From assembly GCF_900250115.1 (NCBI RefSeq), contig NZ_LT984803.1, forward strand, positions 992,001 through 1,056,000: a stretch of DNA of 64,000 nucleotides, written 5' to 3'. A model generated the notes under the pieces. That model saw only the letters and a list, made by a program, of their open reading frames with translations. It searched no databases and was not told the origin of the DNA. The position numbers and the translations under genes were made by a program. Shown one piece after another: positions 1 through 12,809 of the stretch (position 1 is its first letter; every line of letters begins with the position of its first letter). The DNA comes from Cupriavidus taiwanensis. Its GTDB lineage: Bacteria; Pseudomonadota; Gammaproteobacteria; Burkholderiales; Burkholderiaceae.

Positions 1-1563
1 GAGCAGGCCGCGGTCCATGCCGCGGACGGCTACGCACGCGCAACCGGCAAGGTGGGCGTCGCCCTGGTGACCTCCGGCCCCGGCGTGACCAATGCCGTCA
101 CCGGCATCGCCACCGCGTACCTCGACTCGATCCCGATGGTGGTGATCACCGGCAACGTGCCGACCCACGCCATCGGCCAGGACGCCTTCCAGGAGTGCGA
201 TACCGTCGGCATTACCCGCCCGATCGTCAAGCACAACTTCCTGGTGAAGGACGTGCGCGACCTCGCCGCGACCATCAAGAAGGCGTTCTTCATCGCCTCG
301 ACCGGCCGTCCCGGCCCGGTGGTGGTGGACATCCCCAAGGATGTCTCGCGCAATGCCTGCAAGTACGAGTACCCCAAGTCGATCGACATGCGCTCGTACA
401 ACCCGGTCAACAAGGGCCACTCGGGCCAGATCCGCAAGGCGGTGGCGCTGCTCCAGAATGCCGAGCGCCCGTACATCTACAGCGGCGGCGGCGTGGTGCT
501 GGCCAATGCCAGCGACGAGCTGCGCCAGCTGGCGGCGCTGACCGGCCACCCGGTGACCAACACGCTGATGGGCCTGGGCGCGTTCCCCGGCACCCACAAG
601 CAGTTCGTCGGCATGCTCGGCATGCACGGCACGTATGAAGCCAACATGGCCATGCAGAACTGCGACGTGCTGATCGCCATCGGTGCCCGCTTCGACGACC
701 GCGTGATCGGCAACCCGTCGCACTTCACCTCGCAGGCGCGCAAGATCATCCACATCGACATCGATCCGTCGTCGATTTCCAAGCGCGTCAAGGTCGATAT
801 CCCCATCGTCGGCAACGTCAAGGACGTGCTGCAGGAACTGATCGCCCAGATCAAGGCCAGCGACGTCAAGCCCAAGCGCGAAGCGCTGGCCAGGTGGTGG
901 GAGCAGATCGAGCAATGGCGCTCGGTCGATTGCCTGAAGTACGACCGCAGCTCCGAGATCATCAAGCCGCAGTACGTGGTCGAGAAGATCTGGGAACTGA
1001 CCCACGGCGACGCCTTTATCTGCTCGGACGTCGGCCAGCACCAGATGTGGGCCGCGCAGTTCTACAAGTTCAACGAGCCGCGCCGCTGGATCAACTCCGG
1101 TGGCCTGGGCACGATGGGCGTGGGCCTGCCGTATGCAATGGGCATCAAGAAGGCATTCCCGGAGAAGGAAGTCGTCACCATCACCGGCGAGGGCTCGATC
1201 CAGATGTGCATCCAGGAGCTGTCGACCTGCCTGCAGTACGACACCCCGGTGAAGATCTGCTCGCTCAACAACGGCTACCTGGGCATGGTGCGCCAGTGGC
1301 AGGAGATCGAATACGACAACCGCTACTCGCACTCCTACATGGATGCGCTGCCCGATTTCGTCAAGCTGGCCGAGGCCTACGGCCACGTCGGCATGCGCGT
1401 CGAGAAGACTTCGGACGTCGAGCCGGCGCTGCGCGAGGCGTTCCGCCTGAAGGACCGTACCGTGTTCCTGGACTTCCAGACCGATCCCACCGAAAACGTC
1501 TGGCCGATGGTCCAGGCCGGCAAGGGCATTTCCGAAATGCTGCTCGGCGCGGAGGACCTGTAA
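1..1563 (+). CDS. ilvB: Acetolactate synthase large subunit (5' end outside window)
   Basis: Thiamine-diphosphate enzyme that condenses two pyruvates, or pyruvate with 2-oxobutyrate, in the first common step of valine, leucine and isoleucine synthesis. The frame is open from base 1; the first codon reads E of an EQAAVH motif, which in this family is the catalytic glutamate that activates the cofactor. About 50 N-terminal residues are therefore missing. The ThDP-binding signature is seen as TGEGS at about 1180-1200 followed by LNNGYLGM near 1265-1290. The ATG codon at 52 is internal and not the start. The stop overlaps the ilvH start by one base, so the two subunits are probably translationally coupled. 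The upstream control region is not in view. Confidence 0.97.
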   Translation, partial: EQAAVHAADGYARATGKVGVALVTSGPGVTNAVTGIATAYLDSIPMVVITGNVPTHAIGQDAFQECDTVGITRPIVKHNFLVKDVRDLAATIKKAFFIASTGRPGPVVVDIPKDVSRNACKYEYPKSIDMRSYNPVNKGHSGQIRKAVALLQNAERPYIYSGGGVVLANASDELRQLAALTGHPVTNTLMGLGAFPGTHKQFVGMLGMHGTYEANMAMQNCDVLIAIGARFDDRVIGNPSHFTSQARKIIHIDIDPSSISKRVKVDIPIVGNVKDVLQELIAQIKASDVKPKREALARWWEQIEQWRSVDCLKYDRSSEIIKPQYVVEKIWELTHGDAFICSDVGQHQMWAAQFYKFNEPRRWINSGGLGTMGVGLPYAMGIKKAFPEKEVVTITGEGSIQMCIQELSTCLQYDTPVKICSLNNGYLGMVRQWQEIEYDNRYSHSYMDALPDFVKLAEAYGHVGMRVEKTSDVEPALREAFRLKDRTVFLDFQTDPTENVWPMVQAGKGISEMLLGAEDL

Positions 1564-2054
1564 TGCGACACATCATTTCGGTCCTGCTGGAAAACGAAGC
1601 CGGTGCGCTGTCGCGCGTGGTGGGCCTGTTCTCGGCCCGCGGCTACAACATCGAGACGCTGACCGTGGCGCCCACCGAGGACTCCTCGTTGTCGCGCATG
1701 ACCATCGTCACCACCGGTTCGGATGACGTGATCGAGCAGATCACCAAGCACCTGAACCGCCTGGTGGAAGTGGTCAAGGTGGTCGACCTGACCGAAGGCG
1801 CGCACATCGAGCGCGAGCTGATGCTCGTCAAGGTGCGCGCGGTCGGCAAGGAGCGCGAGGAAATGAAGCGCACCGCCGACATCTTCCGCGGCCGCATCAT
1901 CGATGTCACCGAGAAGACCTACACCATCGAGCTGACCGGCAACGGCGTCAAGCTCGATGCGTTCCTGGACGCGATCGACCGTACCGCCATCCTGGAGACC
2001 GTCCGTACCGGCGGCTCGGGCATCGGCCGCGGCGAGCGCATCCTGAAGGTCTGA
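1563..2054 (+). CDS. ilvH: Acetolactate synthase small (regulatory) subunit
   Basis: Regulatory partner of the large subunit; it raises activity and confers valine feedback inhibition. The 163-residue length is normal. An N-terminal ACT domain starts at once (ISVLLENEAGALSRVVGLF), with the usual ALS small-subunit C-terminal domain after residue 75. The ATG shares its A with the TAA stop of ilvB (TAATG), which fixes the start. ilvC follows after 118 bases. Confidence 0.97.
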   Translation: MRHIISVLLENEAGALSRVVGLFSARGYNIETLTVAPTEDSSLSRMTIVTTGSDDVIEQITKHLNRLVEVVKVVDLTEGAHIERELMLVKVRAVGKEREEMKRTADIFRGRIIDVTEKTYTIELTGNGVKLDAFLDAIDRTAILETVRTGGSGIGRGERILKV

Positions 2055-2148
2055 GCCAGCGCCGCTCGCACAGGTTCAAGCAGTATCCCCCGGGCGGCGC
2101 GATCCGTGCGCACACAATGCGCACGAGGATGCCGCCCCCCTCATATAA

Positions 2149-3189
<1,041 letters not shown>

Positions 3190-3446
3190 GCAGAGTCGCT
3201 GTCTGATGGCCCGCGCCGCACGGCGGCGGGCCGAAGCCGTTCAGCGTTCCGTGCCACGCCCTTCTATTATCGGATAGGGAATGCGCCGGGACCTGAACGG
3301 CTTTTTGTTATCCTTGTCGAACTTTTCAGGCAAGGCGTGCCGGATGTTGCCCTCACTACAACGGGCCGGCTGGCACCGCCGCGGCGCATGTGGCTTGCCA
3401 CGGCGACGTTCTGGCCTTGGTTCTGACTCATCGAAACTCGTACTGC

Positions 3447-4097
3447 ATGAACTATCCTCATCCGCTGATCGCCCGTGAAGGCTGGCCGTTCCTGGCCGGC
3501 GCCTTTGTCATCTCGCTGCTGGTGCACGCCAGCGCGGGCTTCTGGTGGGCGTTGCCGCTGTGGATCATCACGGTATTCGTGCTGCAGTTCTTCCGCGATC
3601 CGCCGCGACCGATCCCGTCGCAGCCCAACGCCGTGCTGGCCCCGGCCGACGGCCGCATTGTCGTGGTCGAAAAGGCGCAGGATCCGTACGCTAACCGCGA
3701 GGCGCTGAAGATCAGCGTCTTCATGAACGTCTTCAACGTGCACTCGAACCGCGTCTCGGTCGACGGCGCGGTGGAGAAGGTCGAGTACTTTCCCGGCAAG
3801 TTCGTCAACGCTGACCTGGACAAGGCCTCGACCGAGAACGAGCGCAACGCCGTGCTGATCCGGCGCGCGGCCGACGGCCAGATGGTGACGCTGGTGCAGG
3901 TGGCCGGCCTGGTGGCCCGCCGCATCCTGTGCTACACCAAGGTCGGCGACAACCTCTCGCGCGGCCAGCGCTACGGTTTTATCCGCTTCGGCTCGCGCGT
4001 GGACGTCTACCTGCCGCTCGATGCGCGCCCGCGCGTGACCATCGGCGAGAAGGTATCGGCCTCGTCGACCATCCTCGCCGAACTCGACGTGAAGTGA
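3447..4097 (+). CDS. psd: Phosphatidylserine decarboxylase proenzyme (short type)
   Basis: Makes phosphatidylethanolamine from phosphatidylserine at the inner membrane. 216 residues; hydrophobic N-terminus (about residues 15-45), then the decarboxylase domain. The self-cleavage site is visible as RFGSRVD, with Gly182/Ser183; cleavage there makes the pyruvoyl group of the small alpha chain. The open frame extends upstream to 3390, but the ATG at 3447 gives the N-terminus [13 protein letters not shown] known from relatives. It sits directly before pssA, the preceding enzyme of the same pathway. Confidence 0.95.
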   Translation: MNYPHPLIAREGWPFLAGAFVISLLVHASAGFWWALPLWIITVFVLQFFRDPPRPIPSQPNAVLAPADGRIVVVEKAQDPYANREALKISVFMNVFNVHSNRVSVDGAVEKVEYFPGKFVNADLDKASTENERNAVLIRRAADGQMVTLVQVAGLVARRILCYTKVGDNLSRGQRYGFIRFGSRVDVYLPLDARPRVTIGEKVSASSTILAELDVK

Positions 4098-4122
4098 GCG
4101 GCGGCCTGACCGGAGGACTGTG

Positions 4123-5001
4123 ATGGTTGCCTTCCATCGACGTAACAAGCGCGGCAGCAGCGGCAACGTGACTCATCTGCGGCCGTTCCGCCATAACCAG
4201 CTGCGCGACGCCGGCGGCTTCGACGACGATGCCGCCGACGACCACGACATCGTCTACCAGCGCCCGCGCCGGCGCGGCATCTACCTGCTGCCCAACGCAT
4301 TCACCACCGCGGCGCTGTTCGCCGGATTCTTTGCCATCGTGCAGGCGATGAACATGCGCTTCGATGCGGCCGCCATCGCCATCTTCGCGGCCATGGTGCT
4401 CGATGGCATGGATGGGCGCGTGGCGCGCATCACCAATACGCAAAGCGCTTTCGGCGAGCAGTATGACTCGCTCTCGGACATGACCTCGTTCGGCGTTGCG
4501 CCGGCGCTGGTGATGTACGAATGGATCCTGCACGACCTGGGCAAGTGGGGCTGGATTGCCGCGTTCGTCTACTGCACTTGTGCGGCACTGCGGCTGGCGC
4601 GCTTCAATGCCAATATCGGCGTCATCGACAAGCGCTTCTTCCAGGGCCTGCCCAGCCCGGCCGCGGCGGCGCTGGTGGCTGGCTTCGTCTGGCTGGTGAT
4701 CGACAACAAGCTGCCGGTCAAGGAGCTGTGGATGCCGTGGGTGGCGTTCGGCATCACGCTGTACGCCGGGCTGTCGATGGTCTCGAATGCGCCGTTCTAC
4801 AGCGGCAAGGCGCTCGACGTGCGCTACCGCGTACCGTTCGGCATGATGGTGCTGGTCCTGGTGCTGTTCGTGGTGGTCTCGACCGATCCGCCGGTGGCGC
4901 TGTTCGGGCTGTTCGTGGCCTACGCGATTTCGGGCTATGTGCTGTGGGCCTGGCGGGCCATGCATGGCAAGCCGGCGATCGAGAAGAAGCCGCGGGAATA
5001 G
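4123..5001 (+). CDS. pssA: CDP-diacylglycerol-serine O-phosphatidyltransferase
   Basis: Makes phosphatidylserine, the substrate of the neighbouring decarboxylase. Multi-pass membrane protein of about 292 residues. The CDP-alcohol phosphotransferase signature (DG-x2-AR-x8-G-x3-D-x3-D) is complete: DGMDGRVARI, then FGEQYDSLSD. The N-terminal 50 residues are polar and charged before the first membrane segment. A GTG at 4120 is in frame, but GGAGGA at 4112-4117 is better spaced for the ATG at 4123. It starts 25 bases after psd, so the two are likely one transcript. Confidence 0.95.
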   Translation: MVAFHRRNKRGSSGNVTHLRPFRHNQLRDAGGFDDDAADDHDIVYQRPRRRGIYLLPNAFTTAALFAGFFAIVQAMNMRFDAAAIAIFAAMVLDGMDGRVARITNTQSAFGEQYDSLSDMTSFGVAPALVMYEWILHDLGKWGWIAAFVYCTCAALRLARFNANIGVIDKRFFQGLPSPAAAALVAGFVWLVIDNKLPVKELWMPWVAFGITLYAGLSMVSNAPFYSGKALDVRYRVPFGMMVLVLVLFVVVSTDPPVALFGLFVAYAISGYVLWAWRAMHGKPAIEKKPRE

Positions 5002-5007
5002 ATCGCA

Positions 5008-5029
5008 GAAGGGCGCCCAGGCGCCCTTC
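5008..5029 (+). terminator. Hairpin after pssA
   Basis: Nine-base-pair GC-rich stem (GAAGGGCGC with GCGCCCTTC) and a 4-base loop, six bases after the pssA stop. No T-run follows, so it may be a 3'-end stabiliser rather than a true intrinsic terminator. Confidence 0.5.
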
Positions 5030-5118
5030 ATGCATTGCGGGATTCACCATTGTTTTCTGCCGCGGTCAGCGAGGCGTGGCACTCTGCAGTGTTTTCCACC
5101 CACCGTCAGGAGGATGTC

Positions 5119-5622
5119 ATGGGCATGTTCGACTTCATCAAGGAAGCGGGAGAAAAGCTGTTCGGCACCGGCGAGGCCAAGGCCGCGCAGGCAGCGGCCG
5201 CGGCGGATGCATCGGCGGAAAAGGTCGATGCCGCCAATCGCGCCGCGGGCGATGCGATCGAGGCGTATATCAGGAAGATGGGGCTGGACGCGACCGGGCT
5301 GATGGTGCAGGTCGACGGCTCGCAGGGTCTCGTCACCGTGTTCGGCGTGGCGCCCGACCAGGCCACGCGCGAGAAGATCATCCTGTGTGCCGGCAATGTC
5401 GAGGGCGTCGACAAGGTCGAGGACAAGATGTCGGTCAACGTCGAGTCCGCGGAATCGGGCTGGCACACCGTGGTCAAGGGCGACACGCTGTGGGCGATTG
5501 CGCAGGCCGCCTACGGCAACGGCGCCGAGTACAACAAGATCTTCGAAGCCAACCAGCCGATGCTGAGCCACCCGGACAAGATCTATCCGGGCCAGAAGCT
5601 GCGCATCCCGCCGAAGGGCTGA
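5119..5622 (+). CDS. BON and LysM domain protein, Kbp/YgaU-like
   Basis: A 167-residue soluble protein: an N-terminal helical stretch, a BON domain (about 55-112) and a C-terminal LysM domain (about 117-165, starting YHTVVKGDTLWAIAQ-like and ending PGQKLRIP). This is the architecture of E. coli Kbp (YgaU), a cytoplasmic K+-binding protein. No signal peptide is seen, which fits Kbp rather than a wall-bound LysM protein. The start at 5119 is set by AGGAGG at 5108-5113. Monocistronic position between pssA and the leu leader. The function in this organism is inferred from architecture only. Confidence 0.85.
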   Translation: MGMFDFIKEAGEKLFGTGEAKAAQAAAAADASAEKVDAANRAAGDAIEAYIRKMGLDATGLMVQVDGSQGLVTVFGVAPDQATREKIILCAGNVEGVDKVEDKMSVNVESAESGWHTVVKGDTLWAIAQAAYGNGAEYNKIFEANQPMLSHPDKIYPGQKLRIPPKG

Positions 5623-5658
5623 CGCCACTGCGGGCGGCGCGTGCGGCAAAACCCTGTG

Positions 5659-5687
5659 TTGCGCGTGCACGCCAAGTCGGCTATAGT
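5659..5687 (+). promoter_or_regulatory. Sigma-70 promoter of the leu leader/leuA transcript
   Basis: TTGCGC at 5659-5664 and TATAGT at 5682-5687, exactly 17 bases apart. A start 5-8 bases beyond the -10 falls at 5692-5695, on or just before the ATG of the leader peptide, so the transcript would have almost no untranslated leader. Confidence 0.7.
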
Positions 5688-5694
5688 CGCAGCC

Positions 5695-5775
5695 ATGATT
5701 TCGCGCCAAGTCCTAATCGCCCGCACCAACCTAGGTGGCCTACTAGGCCATCAGGTCGGGACGCGCGCGCGCTAA
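5695..5775 (+). CDS. leuL: leu operon leader peptide (26 aa)
   Basis: ATG-to-TAA frame of 26 codons, too short for a normal gene call. It holds four leucines, all CTA: positions 7, 13, 16 and 17 (the last two adjacent). CTA is hardly used in the neighbouring genes, which take CTG. No ribosome site precedes the ATG. Its stop codon lies inside a 10-bp hairpin (5768-5777 with 5789-5798), and an intrinsic terminator follows at 5819-5857, ahead of leuA. This is the organisation of a transcription-attenuation leader: ribosome stalling at CTA when charged leucine tRNA is scarce should favour read-through. The alternative antiterminator pairing could not be worked out by eye. Confidence 0.8.
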   Translation: MISRQVLIARTNLGGLLGHQVGTRAR

Positions 5776-5798
5776 GGACGGACTTACCCCTTAGCGCG
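5768..5798 (+). promoter_or_regulatory. Leader hairpin spanning the leader peptide stop
   Basis: Perfect 10-bp inverted repeat CGCGCTAAGG / CCTTAGCGCG with an 11-base loop. The TAA stop of the leader peptide is in its left arm, so a ribosome finishing the peptide would melt it. This is the expected coupling element in an attenuator. Confidence 0.7.
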
Positions 5799-5818
5799 GA
5801 ATCCGCAAGGAATTTTCC

Positions 5819-5857
5819 AACGCCCCGGCCTGCTCCATGCACGCCGGGGCGTTTTGC
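5819..5857 (+). terminator. leuA attenuator terminator
   Basis: 11-bp stem AACGCCCCGGC / GCCGGGGCGTT, 13-base loop, with the T-run ending TTTTGC. It lies 93 bases before leuA and after the leader peptide, so it acts as a conditional terminator rather than the end of a gene. Confidence 0.8.
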
Positions 5858-5949
5858 ATTCCACAGCCGTGGAGCGCGGAACAGGCGGTAAAGCCCCGGA
5901 CGCAGCATGCCGGGGACAGCACACGACAAGTAATCAGGAGCTCCACACC

Positions 5950-7491
<1,542 letters not shown>

Positions 7492-7547
7492 TCCAGGCCC
7501 CCTGCGCAGACGGCGGCAGGCCTACCCGGCCCTAACGTACGGACCAG

Positions 7548-7583
7548 GCCCGCCATTCCCGACCCGGGGATGGCGGGCTTTTT
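7548..7583. terminator. Bidirectional terminator between leuA and the convergent lipoprotein gene
   Basis: 13-bp stem (GCCCGCCATTCCC pairing with GGGGATGGCGGGC, one G-T pair), 5-base loop, then TTTTT on the plus strand. It lies between two convergent genes and probably ends leuA transcription; on the minus strand the T-run is weak. Confidence 0.8.
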
Positions 7584-7626
7584 CATGGCACAGTTCGAGC
7601 ACATCGTGGGCCTGCGCGCGAGCGCG

Positions 7627-8157
7627 TCAGAAAAAGCGGCGCTCGTCGGGGTCGTAGAGCGGATCGGGCGTGATCTGGGTCCGGCGCAGCACGCCGGCAT
7701 CGTCGAAATAGAAGTGGAACAGCGACGGCCAGACGTCTTCGTGGAGGAAGCGGTAAGACCAGACCTCGTTGCGCATGCGCGGGTAGTAGCTGACCGGCAG
7801 CCGCGTCACGCCGAAGTGCTCGGCCACGTCGCGCCTGGTCCAGGTGTTGACCTGCGCCTTGTACAGCTCGGGCGTCGACAGCATGTTGCGGAACACGGTC
7901 AGGTTGCCGTTGCGGTCGAAGTCGGCGCCATAGGCATACTGGCCCATCGGCTGCTTCGAGTAGATCCAGCGCGTGGTGCCGTCGCGCAGCGGGAATACAT
8001 CGGTAGGCGGCCCGAACATCGCCTGCACCGCGGCCTGCGGCTGGCCCACCAGCCGGGTCCCCTCCTGCACCGGCATCAGCGTGGCGCAGGCGGACAGCAT
8101 GGCGACGCCCAGCACCAGCACGAGACGGCGCGCGCCCTTGGCGATGACGGATTTCAT
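7627..8157 (-). CDS. Outer membrane lipoprotein, SmpA/OmlA-like
   Basis: 176-residue lipoprotein. A basic N-terminus and hydrophobic core end in the lipobox LSAC, with Cys24 the lipidated residue. The mature part has the short beta-rich fold typical of SmpA/OmlA/BamE-like proteins, with a GPPTDVFPLRDGTTRWIY-type motif. No partner genes are next to it, so a Bam-complex role cannot be claimed. The frame stays open to 8328, but GAGG just upstream of 8157 and the signal peptide decide the start. Convergent with leuA. Confidence 0.85.
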   Translation of the reverse strand: MKSVIAKGARRLVLVLGVAMLSACATLMPVQEGTRLVGQPQAAVQAMFGPPTDVFPLRDGTTRWIYSKQPMGQYAYGADFDRNGNLTVFRNMLSTPELYKAQVNTWTRRDVAEHFGVTRLPVSYYPRMRNEVWSYRFLHEDVWPSLFHFYFDDAGVLRRTQITPDPLYDPDERRFF

Positions 8158-8364
8158 GGCTGGACCTCGCTCGATGGATGGGGTGTCGATATCGCAAGTG
8201 TAGTGCGGCGGCGGGCGGTGTGTGCATCCAACGCTGCTTTTTGTGCGGATCTGCCGATAACCCGGGCGGTTCTCCCTGGAATTGGTCATGCGGGCGCGCT
8301 TCGCGCCGGCATTTGCCCGCAACCGCATGCTGCCTTACCATCCAGCGCTTTCCAGGAGAGACGA

Positions 8365-9621
8365 ATGACGGTTGCGGCGCGGTGGCGGGGATGGCTGGGC
8401 GGGTTGTTGCTGGCGGCAGCGGCGGGCGCCTCGGCGCAGGAGCCGATCCGGCTGGGCATGATCGATGGCCTGTCCGGCCCCTTCGCCAATGCCGGCGAGG
8501 CGGTGGCGCGCAACCTGCGCCTGGCGATCGAGCGCATCAACGCGCGCGGCGGCGTGAAGACCGCCGAAGGTGCGCGGCCGCTCGAGCTGGTCACCTTCGA
8601 CAGCAAGGGCAATGTCGACGAAAGCCTGATCCAGCTGCGCGCGCTGACCGACAAGCGCATTCCCTTTGTGCTGCAGGGCAACAGCTCGGCGGTGGCGGGG
8701 GCGCTGGTGTCGGCGATCAACCGCCATAACGCGCGCCAGCCGGATGCGCGCGTGCTGTTCCTGAACTATTCGGCGGTCGATCCGAGCCTGACCAACGAGA
8801 ACTGCAGCTTCTGGCATTTCCGTTTCGATGCCAGCGCCGACATGCGCATGCAGGCGCTGACCGAGGTTATCCGCCAGGACCAGGCGGTGCGCCGCGTCTA
8901 CCTGATCGATCAGGACTACAGCTTCGGCCACCAGGTGGCGCGCTCGGCGCGCGAGATGCTGGCGGCGCGCCGCCCCGATATCCAGATCGTCGGCGACGAA
9001 TTCCATCCGATCGGCAAGATCAAGGACTTCGCGCCCTATATCGCCAAGATCAAGGCCAGCGGGGCGGATGCGGTCATCACCGGCAACTGGGGCAACGACC
9101 TGACGCTGATGGTCAAGGCCGCGCGCGAGGGCGGGCTGCGGGCCAAGTTCTATACCTTCTACGGCAATGGCCTGGGCGCGCCGGCGGCGATGGGCGATGC
9201 CGGGGTCGGCCGCGTGCTGGCCGTGGCCGAGTGGCATCCCAATGTGGGCGGGGCGGCGTCCGATGCGTTCTACCAGGAATTCCGCGCGCGCTATCCGGAG
9301 CCCCGGGACGACTACGTCCACCTGCGCATGCAGATGATGGTCGAGATGCTGGCGCGCGCGATCACGCAGGCCGGTTCCACCGACGCGGTCAAGGTGGCGC
9401 GCGCGCTCGAGCACATGCGCTACGTCAACGACTTCCACGAAGCCACGGTGCGGGCCGACGACCACCAGGTGCTGCAGCCGCTGTACGTGTCGGTGATGGA
9501 GCGCCAGGGCGGCGCGGTGCGCTTCGACAACGAGGGCTCGGGCTATGGCTTCCGCACCGTGCGCAAGCTCAAGGCCGCGCAAACCACGCTGCCGACCACC
9601 TGCAGGATGGAGCGACCGTGA
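8365..9621 (+). CDS. ABC-type branched-chain amino acid/amide substrate-binding protein
   Basis: Periplasmic type I binding protein of 418 residues with a signal peptide ending in ASAQ (residues 22-25), mature start EPIRLGMIDGLSGPFANAGE, the hallmark of Peripla_BP_6 (LivJ-like). Start at 8365 is preceded by AGGAGAG. The open frame runs 265 codons further upstream, antisense to the lipoprotein gene, which I treat as GC-rich read-through. No permease or ATPase gene is adjacent, so its transporter partner and ligand are unknown; an orphan solute receptor is possible. Confidence 0.88.
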   Translation: MTVAARWRGWLGGLLLAAAAGASAQEPIRLGMIDGLSGPFANAGEAVARNLRLAIERINARGGVKTAEGARPLELVTFDSKGNVDESLIQLRALTDKRIPFVLQGNSSAVAGALVSAINRHNARQPDARVLFLNYSAVDPSLTNENCSFWHFRFDASADMRMQALTEVIRQDQAVRRVYLIDQDYSFGHQVARSAREMLAARRPDIQIVGDEFHPIGKIKDFAPYIAKIKASGADAVITGNWGNDLTLMVKAAREGGLRAKFYTFYGNGLGAPAAMGDAGVGRVLAVAEWHPNVGGAASDAFYQEFRARYPEPRDDYVHLRMQMMVEMLARAITQAGSTDAVKVARALEHMRYVNDFHEATVRADDHQVLQPLYVSVMERQGGAVRFDNEGSGYGFRTVRKLKAAQTTLPTTCRMERP

Positions 9622-9660
9622 GCGGCGGCGCGCCGGGTACTCCCGCAACGGCTTTTCGGC

Positions 9661-9666
9661 TATAAT
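9661..9666 (+). promoter_or_regulatory. Putative -10 box of the rpsO promoter
   Basis: Perfect TATAAT, 117 bases before rpsO. The matching -35 position (9638-9643, TACTCC) is poor, so the assignment rests on the -10 alone. Confidence 0.5.
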
Positions 9667-9782
9667 CCGCCGCTGTCGTTACCAGGCCCCCGGTCCGGTC
9701 GCGGCAACAGCCAGTCAATTGCATGGCACGACGCATGCGGCGCATCCCGCGCTGTGGCGTTCGCAAGTGAAAGGAAATCATC

Positions 9783-10052
9783 ATGGCAGTCGCCGATATC
9801 AACAAGTCCGAAGTCATCAAGCAGTTCGCGCGTGGCGCCAACGACACTGGCAGCCCCGAAGTGCAAGTGGCCTTGCTGACCACCCGCATCAACGAACTGA
9901 CCCCGCACTTCAAGGCCAACATGAAGGACCACCACAGCCGCCGCGGCCTGCTGCGCATGGTGAGCCGCCGTCGCCGCCTGCTGGACTACCTCAAGTCCAA
10001 CGATGCCGACCGTTACCGCGCCCTGATCGAAAAGCTGGGTCTGCGCAAGTAA
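9783..10052 (+). CDS. rpsO: 30S ribosomal protein S15
   Basis: 89 residues, the standard S15 length, with the conserved helical fold: [16 protein letters not shown] and [21 protein letters not shown]. Binds the central domain of 16S rRNA. AAAGGAAA ends 7 bases before the ATG. The gene is followed by a terminator-like hairpin and then pnp, the classic rpsO-pnp arrangement. Confidence 0.98.
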   Translation: MAVADINKSEVIKQFARGANDTGSPEVQVALLTTRINELTPHFKANMKDHHSRRGLLRMVSRRRRLLDYLKSNDADRYRALIEKLGLRK

Positions 10053-10109
10053 GGTTGCGTCCGATGGCAGCGCGATTCCAGGGTTTGCACGGTTTCGCGT
10101 GAGGCCTCG

Positions 10110-10143
10110 ATGCCTGCTTCAGCATTGCTGGGCAGGCATTTTG
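10110..10143 (+). terminator. rpsO terminator
   Basis: Stem ATGCCTGC/GCAGGCAT around an inner CAGCA-T-TGCTG hairpin, followed by TTTTGC. Probably partial, since pnp usually receives read-through from rpsO. Confidence 0.7.
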
Positions 10144-10319
10144 CATTTCTGGCGGCGCGAATCGCGTCGCCGGGGTGCAGGTTGTGAATGGAGTGATTTT
10201 CGCTTCACGCCGCCCCGCCATGTCGATGGCGCGGGCGCCGTTGCGGCAAGCCTCGCAACGGAGTAAGTTGTTCTTTTTATCCAACACCCGGGCTCGGGCA
10301 AGGAAACAGGGCTTTGTGT

Positions 10320-10362
10320 CATTCCAGCACGGCATCGGCCATGCCGGTGCCGCGCTGGAATG
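10320..10362 (+). promoter_or_regulatory. Long stem-loop in the pnp leader
   Basis: Hairpin of about 19 base pairs with one A-C mismatch, one G-T pair and a 3-base loop: outer arms CATTCCAGC/GCTGGAATG, inner arms GGCATCGG/CCGGTGCC. It lies 130 bases before pnp. In E. coli, RNase III cuts a leader stem-loop and PNPase then represses its own mRNA; this structure could serve the same purpose. Confidence 0.65.
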
Positions 10363-10491
10363 GCATAGCACTTCCCTGCGACCGCGACCGGCAACCCGGC
10401 AGTTTGCCTGCGGCTGAGAACGCAGGCGTCGCCGGCCGCGCGCGTGTCATTGCGTAGATCGCGCGGCCAGCACGCAAGTCAAGGAATGCAC

Positions 10492-12663
<2,172 letters not shown>

Positions 12664-12716
12664 AGCGGGGCAGTGACTGTCCCGATGGTGCCGCCGCAAG
12701 GCGGTGCCGCGGAAAA

Positions 12717-12746
12717 ACGGCCGGGCGATGCCCGGCCGTTTTTTTG
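12717..12746 (+). terminator. pnp terminator
   Basis: 10-bp perfect stem ACGGCCGGGC/GCCCGGCCGT, loop GAT, then seven T residues; an A5 run precedes it. Confidence 0.92.
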
Positions 12747-12809
12747 TTTACACTGCGGCAACCCATCGAGCCACGGCTCACACCGAGCAAAGACAAGGAG
12801 CAAAGAAGC

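Larger units (their letters stand above)
10053..10491 (+). other. rpsO-pnp intergenic leader region
   Basis: 439 bases with no credible gene. In order it holds the rpsO terminator (10110-10143), an 8-bp hairpin CCGTTGCG/CGCAACGG (10238-10261) followed by a T-rich stretch, and a 19-bp near-perfect hairpin (10320-10362). The last two would lie in the pnp leader if transcription reads through or starts locally. Confidence 0.7.

Noticed and set aside
7570..8364. N-terminal extension of the ABC binding protein.
   Set aside because: The extension is antisense to the lipoprotein gene and precedes a clear signal peptide and ribosome site at 8365.
10175..10417. 80-codon frame between rpsO and pnp.
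   Set aside because: It runs through both hairpins of the pnp leader and has no ribosome site or recognisable motif.
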